Assembly: GCA_002396205.1 (NCBI GenBank)
Contig: DGXB01000102.1
Span: 9,516-26,571, forward strand
Length of the DNA stretch: 17,056 nucleotides
Origin: Bacteroidales bacterium UBA4243
GTDB taxonomy: Bacteria > Bacteroidota > Bacteroidia > Bacteroidales > F082
Direction of reading: 5' to 3'
The translations under genes and the position numbers were made by a program. Shown here one piece after another: positions 7,331-13,451 of the stretch. Every line of letters starts with the position of its first letter. Position 1 is the first letter of the stretch. A model generated the notes under the pieces. It did not search any database and was not told the origin of the DNA. It saw only the letters and a program-made list of their open reading frames with translations.

Positions 7331-7400
7331 GTGTTTTGTCGGTTTTGTTTCATAATATATTAATTTGAAAGCCAGTTGGCTGGGTTTTGTCGGTTTTGTT
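7331..7400. repeat. 19-bp direct repeat spanning the envC 3' end and its downstream gap
   Basis: GGGTTTTGTCGGTTTTGTT (7382-7400) lies in the last codons of envC, where it encodes part of EQNRQNP. GTGTTTTGTCGGTTTTGTT (7331-7349), 18 of 19 bases identical, lies just beyond the stop. The downstream copy follows an ATG (7353) and would read MKQNRQNT. This looks like a local duplication of the gene's end, or a repeat that partly overlaps it. Confidence 0.7.
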
Positions 7401-8649
7401 CTTTCAATAGTTCGAAGTGCAGCTCGGTCTTGCCTTCGGTCATGTTGGTGTGGACGGTGCCGATGTTTTGCTTCGTCTTCACCTTGTCGCCACGCTTGAC
7501 GGTGACGTTTTCGAGGTTGGAGTAGACGGTGAAATACTCGCCGTGGCGGATGATGACGACGGTGTTTGAGCCGGTCAGTTTGGTCACGCTGGTCACTTCG
7601 CCATCGAATACGGCGCGGGCTTTCGAGCCTTCGGTGGTGGCGATGTCGATGCCGTTGTTGGTGACTGTCACCTTGTCGGAGACCACCGAGGCGTGCTTGC
7701 CGTAGGTCGAGGAGACGACGCCGCGCTCCACGGGCCAAGGCAGTTTGCCTTTGTTGCTGACGAAGTTCGACGAGAGGGTCTTCTCGGAGGGTGTCAAGGC
7801 CATGCCGGTTTCTTTCTTAGGGGCTGATGGGGTGGTCGTGGTGCCTTTTTTGGCCGCGTTTTTCTTCGCCTCTTCCCTGCGTTTTCGTTCGGCTTCCTCG
7901 TTGGCCTTGCGGATTTCCTCGGCAATGATGTCGTCGATGGCCTTTTGCAGCTTTTGTGCCTGCTGTTGCTTGTTCTTGATGTCTTGCTGGATGCTGCCTT
8001 CCTTTTTCTTCAGGGCTGCCACTTGTTTGTTGAGGTCGTCTTTCTCGTCCTTCAATGCGTCTTGTTGTGCTTTTTCGTCTTTCAATAGTGCCGTTTGTTC
8101 CTCGCGGGCTTGTTGGCTGGCTTCCACGGCGCTGCTGATTTGCCGCTGGGTGGAGCTGATTTGTTCCATCTTCACCTTTCGGGCGTCGCTGAACTGGCGG
8201 ATGTAGCGCAGTCGGCTGAAGGCTTGGTTGAAGTCGTCGGAGGCGAAGATGAAGGCCAGACGGTCGTAGTGGCTGCGGTTTTTGTAGGCGAAGGTAATCA
8301 TCTTGGCGTATTCCTTTTGCAACTTGCCGAGGTCGGTGTTGAGCGTCTTGATGTTGCTCTGGCCTTGGCTGATTTCCTCGTCTAAGACGGCAATCTGCTC
8401 GTTGTATGCCTTGATGAGCTTTTCGCGTTGCTTGATTTTCTTGTCCAAGAGGTTGACCTCGTTGAGGGTCATCTCCTTGTCCTTCGAGGTCTTCTTCAGC
8501 AATTGGTTGGCGGTCGAGATCTCCTTTTGCAGCGAGGTGATTTCGCTTTGCAGTTGCTTCTTCGACTTGCCTTTCGTCTTTTGGCAATAGGCCGGATCCA
8601 TAAGTGCCAATAGCAACAAAACCAATATGATATGCAGTTTCTTCATCAT
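7360..8649 (-). CDS. envC: EnvC-like murein hydrolase activator (coiled coil plus degenerate LytM/M23 domain)
   Basis: The 429-residue protein begins with a signal peptide (MMKKLHIILVLLLLALMDPAYC). A long Lys/Gln/Glu-rich coiled coil follows (about 28-245), then a Lys/Thr/Ala/Pro-rich linker (about 245-290) and a C-terminal LytM domain (about 300-429). The zinc ligands of active M23 peptidases are mostly replaced: N331 in NNGID instead of HxGxD, N378 in YSNL instead of YxHL, and E409 in ELHFEL instead of the first His; D335 and H411 remain. It is therefore probably a periplasmic activator of amidases during cell division rather than an enzyme. The ATG overlaps the DUF4292 stop (ATGA), so the two are co-translated. 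Two adjacent ATGs (8649 and 8646) are possible. Confidence 0.92.
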   Translation of the reverse strand: MMKKLHIILVLLLLALMDPAYCQKTKGKSKKQLQSEITSLQKEISTANQLLKKTSKDKEMTLNEVNLLDKKIKQREKLIKAYNEQIAVLDEEISQGQSNIKTLNTDLGKLQKEYAKMITFAYKNRSHYDRLAFIFASDDFNQAFSRLRYIRQFSDARKVKMEQISSTQRQISSAVEASQQAREEQTALLKDEKAQQDALKDEKDDLNKQVAALKKKEGSIQQDIKNKQQQAQKLQKAIDDIIAEEIRKANEEAERKRREEAKKNAAKKGTTTTPSAPKKETGMALTPSEKTLSSNFVSNKGKLPWPVERGVVSSTYGKHASVVSDKVTVTNNGIDIATTEGSKARAVFDGEVTSVTKLTGSNTVVIIRHGEYFTVYSNLENVTVKRGDKVKTKQNIGTVHTNMTEGKTELHFELLKEQNRQNPANWLSN

Positions 8650-9194
8650 TTAATCCTTAAACGCATTCTTTCCATCTGATCCTTGATTTTCAGTGGGAAT
8701 GTCGTCTTTTCGTTGATTCTCACGTTGTTGTATCTGATTTTGGCAGACAGGCCTCCCATCAAGAAGGTTTTCAACTGCACTGTTTGGTTTTCAACGGGCG
8801 GAAGGCCTTGGTTATTGTCCAAGAGCAAAGTTTGCAGCAAAGGCAGGCTGAGTGGCATCCCGAGTTGGGCAGAAACCGTGTCCAAAGGCTCGGCCAAGTA
8901 GGTCTTTTCCAAGCGATTGATGAGCCAAACCGAGTCGTTGCTCACTTTGGCGCGCAGCACTTCAACGCCCATAGTGGCGGTCACATTGAGCCAAACGAGG
9001 CTGTCGTTGCGCATCCGCAATTGTCCCGATAGGTCGTTGAATTCCATGCCGTTGCCTTCGGCTTGGATGCTCATGTTGGCTGTGAGCCATTCAAACGACT
9101 GCGGTGGCGTGGGCACGACGGTTTTCTTGCGCGAGGCGCAGGAGGTGGCGACGAGCAACAGGGCCATGAGTACTATGGTAATTCGTTTCGACAC
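8646..9194 (-). CDS. DUF4292-like lipoprotein
   Basis: A 182-residue protein read from a GTG at 9194. The frame has a TAA seven codons upstream and no ATG before the signal sequence. The next in-frame ATG (residue 10) would remove the basic N-terminus, so GTG is preferred. MSKRITIVLMALLLVATSC is a lipoprotein signal with lipobox VATSC (C19). The rest is rich in beta-type alternation: LSGQLRMRNDSLVWLNVT, a middle RLEKTYLAEP, and a C-terminal FPLKIKDQMERMRLRI. This fits the DUF4292 family, often found beside envC in Bacteroidetes; a LolB/LolA-like fold has been proposed for comparable proteins, but the function is not established. It is somewhat shorter than the roughly 250 residues I associate with the family. 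Confidence 0.8.
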   Translation of the reverse strand: MSKRITIVLMALLLVATSCASRKKTVVPTPPQSFEWLTANMSIQAEGNGMEFNDLSGQLRMRNDSLVWLNVTATMGVEVLRAKVSNDSVWLINRLEKTYLAEPLDTVSAQLGMPLSLPLLQTLLLDNNQGLPPVENQTVQLKTFLMGGLSAKIRYNNVRINEKTTFPLKIKDQMERMRLRIK

Positions 9195-9281
9195 GATGTG
9201 TTTTTCTTATTTCATTCCTTTTGCGTCTTCCCTTAAAGCGGAATAAAGGGAATCGCGATACATAACAACTGATTTTGTTGG

Positions 9282-9289
9282 CAAAAATA
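9282..9289 (-). promoter_or_regulatory. Bacteroidetes -7 box for the DUF4292-envC group, inside an inverted repeat
   Basis: The minus strand reads TATTTTTG followed by C, a full match to TAnnTTTG, 87 nt upstream of the GTG start. It forms one arm of the perfect inverted repeat CAAAAAT-ACAC-ATTTTTG (9282-9299). No clear -33 TTTG is visible. Confidence 0.55.
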
Positions 9290-9318
9290 CACATTTTTGG
9301 GAATATCTCTGATTTCCG

Positions 9319-9368
9319 AAAACAAAACTGCCACGAATCCCAATCAATCTTGCGGGATTCATGGCAGT
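9319..9368 (-). terminator. Rho-independent terminator, leftward
   Basis: The arms 9327-9341 and 9354-9368 (CTGCCACGAATCCC against GGGATTCATGGCAG, plus an outer A-T pair) form a 15-bp stem with one mismatch and a 12-nt loop. On the minus strand the stem is followed by TTTTGTTTTC. It lies 31 bp beyond the end of the broken gene 9399-9607 and would also isolate the promoter at 9282 from upstream transcription. Confidence 0.8.
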
Positions 9369-9398
9369 ACGTCGATTGGCTATCAATGCCGATCGGAA

Positions 9399-9607
9399 TT
9401 ATTCACCCTCATCCTTCAAGACGGCATTAATTTCCCGACGGGCCTTATATTTGTCCACCAATCCAGAATGTCTATACTCGTAACCGTCTTTCACGATTTC
9501 CGTCCTTGTCGATCACTTGACCGCTGATGGTGATTTTTTCAGGAAGTTGTTTGGGGTTATCCTTTCTTGTTGCACGAAGCAAAAGTTGCCATGCCTGCCA
9601 CTACCAT
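9399..9607 (-). pseudogene. Frameshifted remnant of a small lipoprotein gene
   Basis: Reading left from an ATG at 9607 gives MVVAGMATFASCNKKG, the end of a lipoprotein signal with lipobox FASC, then a stop. One frame over, the reading continues DNPKQLPEKITISGQVIDKD and GNRE before it degenerates. In the third frame it continues VKDGYEYRHSGLVDKYKARR and EINAVLKDEGE to a TAA at 9399. The pieces join end to end in order and are followed 31 bp later by a strong terminator, so this appears to be a decayed gene of about 70 codons with two frameshifts. The true start may lie upstream, because the visible signal peptide lacks a basic N-terminus and a TAG precedes it in frame. Function unknown; sequencing errors could mimic the shifts. 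Confidence 0.5.
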
Positions 9608-9787
9608 CGAAATGACCTATAAGTCAAAAAAATCCACAAAAACCGTCCAAAACTCGGAATTTTATTGAGATATGGGTGCTCGGTAGGGAACTGCAAATTC
9701 GCAAGAATGGGGGGGCACGATATACAGGTTCCACTCAGCCAAATTTTCTTTTAGGCAAGAAAAAATGGTGGAAAAAGCGAAAAAATG
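9608..9787. other. Intergenic stretch upstream of the rhaA promoter, no gene seen
   Basis: A+T-rich DNA with no convincing reading frame on either strand. It contains a run of seven G (9709-9715). It presumably holds the operator for the rhamnose cluster, but no clear inverted or direct repeat for a regulator was found. Confidence 0.5.
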
Positions 9788-9795
9788 TAATTTTG
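9788..9795 (+). promoter_or_regulatory. Bacteroidetes -7 promoter box for the rhamnose cluster
   Basis: TAATTTTG followed by C matches TAnnTTTG exactly and lies 76 nt before the rhaA ATG. No TTTG is found at the usual -33 spacing, which fits a promoter that needs an activator such as an AraC-type RhaR; that last point is inference. Confidence 0.65.
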
Positions 9796-9807
9796 CAAGG
9801 TTAAAAA

Positions 9808-9855
9808 GCCCCATAGGGGCGATACATCAATAAGCAGGCGACGTGAGTCCCTGCT
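9808..9855 (+). promoter_or_regulatory. Two-hairpin leader element in the rhaA 5' UTR
   Basis: The first hairpin is GCCCC-ATA-GGGGC (9808-9820). The second pairs AGCAGG (9833-9838) with CCTGCT (9850-9855) and GAC (9840-9842) with GTC (9847-9849), closing a GTGA tetraloop with one bulged C. Both lie between the promoter box and the start codon, ending 16 nt before the ATG, so they would be at the 5' end of the mRNA. No T-run follows, so it is not a terminator. From memory, the GCCCC-ATA-GGGGC type recurs in Bacteroidetes genomes, so it may be a dispersed repeat rather than a specific riboregulator. Confidence 0.6.
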
Positions 9856-9871
9856 CTAAAAACAGCAAAAT

Positions 9872-11122
9872 ATGAACACACAAAACCTCCAAAAATCCTA
9901 CGAACTGGCCCGCGAGCGCTACGCCGCCCTCGGCATCGACACCGACAAGGCCATTGAGACCTTGGAAAAGACCCCCATCTCGCTGCACTGCTGGCAGACC
10001 GACGACGTGCTCGGCTTCGAGAGCAACGCCGGCCTCTCAGGTGGCATACAAACCACTGGCAACTATCCGGGTCGCGCCCGCACCATCGACGAGGTGCGCA
10101 AAGACCTCGAATTTGTGAAGTCGCTATTAGCAGGCACACAGCGCGTCAACTTGCACGAGATCTATGGCGACTTCGGCGGCAAGTTCGTCGACCGCGACCA
10201 AGTGGGCGTCGAACATTTCCAAAGCTGGATCGACTGGGCCAAGTCGGTCAAGATGAACCTCGACTTCAACAGCACCTCGTTCGGTCACCCCAAGAGCGGG
10301 GATTTGAGCCTGGCCAATCCCGACCCCGAAATCCGCAATTTCTGGATTGAGCATACCAAACGCTGCCGCCGCATCGCCGACGCGATGGGCAAGGCGCAAG
10401 GCGACCCATGCATCATGAACATCTGGGTGCACGACGGCCTGAAGGACATCACCGTGGAACGCAAACGCTATCGCGAGATTTTGGCCGCTTCGTTGGACGA
10501 GATTTTGGCCGAACCACTGCCCGACATGAAATCATGCGTCGAGGCCAAGCTCTTCGGCATCGGGTTGGAGAGTTTCACCGTCGGCTCGATGGACTTCTAC
10601 GAAGGCTACTGCGCCACGCGCAAGGTCATCTACACGCTCGACACGGGTCACTACGAGCCTACCGAGAATGTGGCCGACAAGGTCTCGTCGCTGCTCCTCT
10701 ATGTGCCTGAGCTGATGCTCCACGTCAGTCGCCCCATCCGCTGGGACTCCGATCACGTGACCATCATGAACGACCAGACTTTGGACCTGTTCAAGGAAAT
10801 CGTCCGCGCCGAAGCCCTCCACCGCGCCCATATCGGTCTCGACTACTTCGATGCTTCCATTAACCGCATAGGCGCTTACGTCATCGGCACCCGCGCCACG
10901 CAGAAATGCCTACTGCAAGCCCTGCTTGAGCCACTCGACATGCTCCGCAAGTACGAAGACAACGGCCAAGGCTTCGAGCGTCTGGCTTTGCTTGAAGAGA
11001 TGAAGTCGCTGCCCTTCGGTGCCGTCTACGACTACTTCAATTTGAAGAACAACGTGCCAGTGGGCGAGGACTTCATTGGCTGCATCCAGCAGTATGAGAA
11101 AGAGGTAACATCAAAGAGATAA
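9872..11122 (+). CDS. rhaA: L-rhamnose isomerase
   Basis: At 416 residues it matches the 419 of E. coli RhaA. The metal-binding and catalytic residues fall at a constant offset of ten from the E. coli numbering: E224, D257, H260, H284, D292, D294 and D324 (in VEAKLF, TLDTGH, MLHVSR, RWDSDH and GLDYF). It converts L-rhamnose to L-rhamnulose in the cytoplasm using divalent metal. It is the first gene of the rightward cluster, behind its own promoter and a structured leader, and the transporter gene follows after 4 nt. Confidence 0.97.
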   Translation: MNTQNLQKSYELARERYAALGIDTDKAIETLEKTPISLHCWQTDDVLGFESNAGLSGGIQTTGNYPGRARTIDEVRKDLEFVKSLLAGTQRVNLHEIYGDFGGKFVDRDQVGVEHFQSWIDWAKSVKMNLDFNSTSFGHPKSGDLSLANPDPEIRNFWIEHTKRCRRIADAMGKAQGDPCIMNIWVHDGLKDITVERKRYREILAASLDEILAEPLPDMKSCVEAKLFGIGLESFTVGSMDFYEGYCATRKVIYTLDTGHYEPTENVADKVSSLLLYVPELMLHVSRPIRWDSDHVTIMNDQTLDLFKEIVRAEALHRAHIGLDYFDASINRIGAYVIGTRATQKCLLQALLEPLDMLRKYEDNGQGFERLALLEEMKSLPFGAVYDYFNLKNNVPVGEDFIGCIQQYEKEVTSKR

Positions 11123-11126
11123 GACC

Positions 11127-12470
11127 ATGAACAAAGGAAGTCTAAAAAGCACCATCGCCGTCTCGTTGACGAACTACTTAGATGCCGGTGCCATCGTCGC
11201 AGGTGCCAGCGGCCTGACGTTGTGGCAGAAATACCTCGGCCTCACCGAGGTGCATCTCGGCTGGCTCAACTTTATCAGTGCCAACTGCTTGGGTGCCGCC
11301 ATCGGTGCCATCATCGGCGGTTTTTTGGCCGACAAATACGGGCGCAAGTTCATCTACACCTACAATCTGCTTGTGTACATGCTGGGCGTGCTGCTCATCA
11401 TGCTCTCCGCCAACTTCCCGATGCTTCTCGCAGGATTTTTGGTGACGGGCATCTCGGTCGGCATCGGTGTGCCCGCCTCTTGGACCTACATCTCAGAAAG
11501 CTCGGAGACCAACAACCGTGGCCGCAACATCTGCATCTCGCAGATGTCGTGGGGTTTCGGGCCGATGATCATCTTGCTGTTGGGCATGTTCTTCGCTCCC
11601 GACGGATACCTGTTCGGCTGGGTGGAAAGCATCGCCCATGCCATCGGCGGCGCCGACCTGCCGCAGGAGGCCATCAACGTGTTCAGCTCACGCATCGTGT
11701 TCTTCTCGCTGTTGCTGGTCGCTTTCATCGCCTGGAACATGCAGCGAAAGCTCGAAGAAAGCAGCGAGTGGAAGGAAAGTCAAGCGACGGCCAAAGCCAA
11801 AGGCGAAGACACCGGACTTTGGCACGCCTTCAAGGTGTTGTTCTCCAACCGAACCGCCATCAAGACCGCGTGTTTCTTGGCTGTCATCTACCTCACTTGG
11901 AACCTTGTGGCTTCCGTTCTGGGCTTCTTCCAACCCCATATCTTCGAGACCGCAGGCGGCATCAGCAACGAGCAAGCCAACTGGATGAACTGCATCCAAT
12001 GGGCCATCATCGTGGGTGTCACCTTCATCACTTCGACGTTTATCGACAAGGTCAGCCATAAGTTGGTTTACATCCTCGGCCTGCTCTTCGCCCTTGGCGC
12101 TTGGGTTGTCATCGTCGCCTTTGGCGTGAACGGCACCGCTTCGTTGTGGCTCTTCACCATCCTTTGGGGCATCGAAGGCGGTATGTCGGTGCAGATTTTC
12201 TACGCCCTTTGGGGGTCGGAGCTATTCCCTGCCAAGTTCCGTGCCGGTGCGCAGGGACTGATGTTCTTCGTGGTGAGAGGTCTCTCAGCTTTGTGGGGAC
12301 TCGTCTTCACCTTCATCTATGGCGAAAACGGCGAAGGCTTCACCGTGGCTGCTTGGTGCATGATCGGGCTGCTGTTCATCTCGTTGGTTGTGGGCGTCAT
12401 TGGTTGCCCGAATACACGAGGAAAATCGCTCGCACAGATTACCAAAGAAAGGTATGGAGAGGATTATTAA
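11127..12470 (+). CDS. MFS sugar porter, probable L-rhamnose transporter
   Basis: The 447-residue protein has about 12 hydrophobic segments and sugar-porter signatures: GGFLADKYGRK (64-74) after helix 2, WTYISESSETNNRGR near 120-134, ELFPAKFRAGAQG in the second half, and a C-terminal CPNTRGKSLAQITKERY in place of the usual PETKG. It begins 4 nt after rhaA, so they are co-transcribed. Its place between rhaA and rhaD points to L-rhamnose/H+ symport at the inner membrane. This differs from the RhaT (DMT-like) transporter of E. coli and the rhamnose operon of B. thetaiotaomicron. The substrate rests on context only; other products of the two rhamnosidases are possible. Confidence 0.85.
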   Translation: MNKGSLKSTIAVSLTNYLDAGAIVAGASGLTLWQKYLGLTEVHLGWLNFISANCLGAAIGAIIGGFLADKYGRKFIYTYNLLVYMLGVLLIMLSANFPMLLAGFLVTGISVGIGVPASWTYISESSETNNRGRNICISQMSWGFGPMIILLLGMFFAPDGYLFGWVESIAHAIGGADLPQEAINVFSSRIVFFSLLLVAFIAWNMQRKLEESSEWKESQATAKAKGEDTGLWHAFKVLFSNRTAIKTACFLAVIYLTWNLVASVLGFFQPHIFETAGGISNEQANWMNCIQWAIIVGVTFITSTFIDKVSHKLVYILGLLFALGAWVVIVAFGVNGTASLWLFTILWGIEGGMSVQIFYALWGSELFPAKFRAGAQGLMFFVVRGLSALWGLVFTFIYGENGEGFTVAAWCMIGLLFISLVVGVIGCPNTRGKSLAQITKERYGEDY

Positions 12471-12479
12471 AAGACGCGA

Positions 12480-12557
12480 GACACGAGACCGCGAGACGCG
12501 AGACGGATCTCTGAGCTTGTCGAAGAACCCGTGTCCCGAAGTCCCGCGTCTCGTGTC
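12480..12557. repeat. Long imperfect palindrome between the transporter gene and rhaD
   Basis: GACACGAGAC (12480-12489) pairs perfectly with GTCTCGTGTC (12548-12557). After a bulged C, GCGAGAC (12491-12497) pairs with GTCCCGC (12541-12547) with one mismatch. The GCGAGAC word is also repeated in tandem on the left side. The loop contains GAGCTTGTCGAAG, a sequence I recall from dispersed repeats in many genomes. There is no T-run after it. It fills most of the 105-bp gap and could act in mRNA processing between the two genes. Confidence 0.75.
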
Positions 12558-12575
12558 ACTAAACAATGATTAAAC

Positions 12576-13391
12576 ATGGAAAGCATCATCAATAACAACC
12601 CCGAACTGAAACACCAAATAGAGCAAGTCGCCGAGGTGGCCGGCTACCTCTGGCAGAAAGGCTGGGCCGAGCGCAACGGCGGCAATATCGTCATTAATGT
12701 CACCGACCAAATCAATTCCCAATATGTACGGCTGCCGCAATGCGACAGCCCTACAACCCCAATCGCCATTGGGACGATCTTGCCGCACCTCAAAGGCTGC
12801 TATTTCTTCTGCAAAGGCACCAACCGCCGTATGCGCGACCTCGCCCGATGGCCCATGGACAACGGCTCAGTCATCCGCATCACCGACGACTGCGCCCATT
12901 ACGAAATCATCGCCGACAAGCCCGTGAAGCCTACTTCAGAACTGCCTTCTCACCTCAGCGTACACAATTACCTGATTGCCAAAGGATCGCCTTACAAAGC
13001 CTCGCTCCACACTCATCCCATCGAACTCGTGGCCATGACGCACCACCGTCCGTTTTTGGAGAAAGACGTGCTGACCAAAATCCTCTGGTCAATGATACCT
13101 GAAACGCGGGCTTTCTGTCCGAAAGGCTTGGGCATCGTGCCCTATTTGCTGCCATCGAGCGTCGAACTTGGTGAGGCCACCATAAAAACCATCGATGAAG
13201 GCTACGATGTGGTGATGTGGGAGAAGCACGGCGTGTTTGCCGTCGATACCGACATTATGTCGGCTTTCGACCAAGTGGATGTGCTCAACAAGGCCGCGCA
13301 AATCTACATGAGCGCACGCAACATGGGCTTCGAGCCTGAGGGTATGAGCGAGGCGCAGATGAAGGAATTGGCGGACGTGTTTGGACTTTGA
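12576..13391 (+). CDS. rhaD: Rhamnulose-1-phosphate aldolase
   Basis: A class II aldolase of 271 residues, near the 274 of E. coli RhaD. It keeps the zinc ligands HTH (H145, H147) and a later H218 in EKHG, and the catalytic glutamate E122 in SELPSHLSVHN. KGWAERNGGNI (28-38) and GCYFFCKGTNRRMRDLARWP (74-93) are typical of the Bacteroidetes form. It splits L-rhamnulose 1-phosphate into dihydroxyacetone phosphate and L-lactaldehyde. A palindromic repeat (12725-12755) is read in frame as residues 50-60, in a loop between NVTD and the GTILPHLKG strand. Outside this stretch the protein looks intact and functional. The kinase that makes its substrate is not in the window. Confidence 0.95.
   Translation: MESIINNNPELKHQIEQVAEVAGYLWQKGWAERNGGNIVINVTDQINSQYVRLPQCDSPTTPIAIGTILPHLKGCYFFCKGTNRRMRDLARWPMDNGSVIRITDDCAHYEIIADKPVKPTSELPSHLSVHNYLIAKGSPYKASLHTHPIELVAMTHHRPFLEKDVLTKILWSMIPETRAFCPKGLGIVPYLLPSSVELGEATIKTIDEGYDVVMWEKHGVFAVDTDIMSAFDQVDVLNKAAQIYMSARNMGFEPEGMSEAQMKELADVFGL
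12725..12755. repeat. Palindromic element embedded in frame in rhaD
   Basis: A 31-bp palindrome with 13 of 15 base pairs matched: TGTA-C-GGCTG-C-CGCA at the left, TGCG-A-CAGCC-C-TACA at the right, central A. It is read as YVRLPQCDSPT (residues 50-60). The same arms recur at 15121-15180 in the GH106-like gene in the same frame. Confidence 0.8.
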
Positions 13392-13402
13392 TTCAGTTCG
13401 GT

Positions 13403-13417
13403 CGGATTTGTAATCCG
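13403..13417. repeat. Short perfect hairpin between rhaD and the GH106-like gene
   Basis: CGGATT-TGT-AATCCG forms a 6-bp stem with a 3-nt loop in the 60-bp gap. It has no T-run. It resembles short GGATT/AATCC palindromes dispersed in some Bacteroidetes genomes (from memory). It may stabilise the upstream mRNA end. Confidence 0.55.
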
Positions 13418-13451
13418 CATCAACATGTAAACAATTAAAAATCAAGCCATA

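Noticed and set aside
7216..7353. 45-codon frame on the minus strand (MKQNRQNT...)
   Set aside because: It consists of a copy of the envC tail plus two hairpins and has no domain or signal; treated as repeat DNA.
7360..8649. Loss of zinc ligands in the EnvC LytM domain as a sign of gene decay
   Set aside because: EnvC-type activators normally have degenerate LytM sites; the gene is otherwise intact.
9297..9527. 76-residue plus-strand frame in the spacer
   Set aside because: It runs across the terminator and the minus-strand pseudogene and has no signal, domain or promoter.
9709..9715. Run of seven G as a phase-variation tract
   Set aside because: It lies far upstream of the rhaA promoter box, outside any gene, and is short; there is no evidence that it switches anything.
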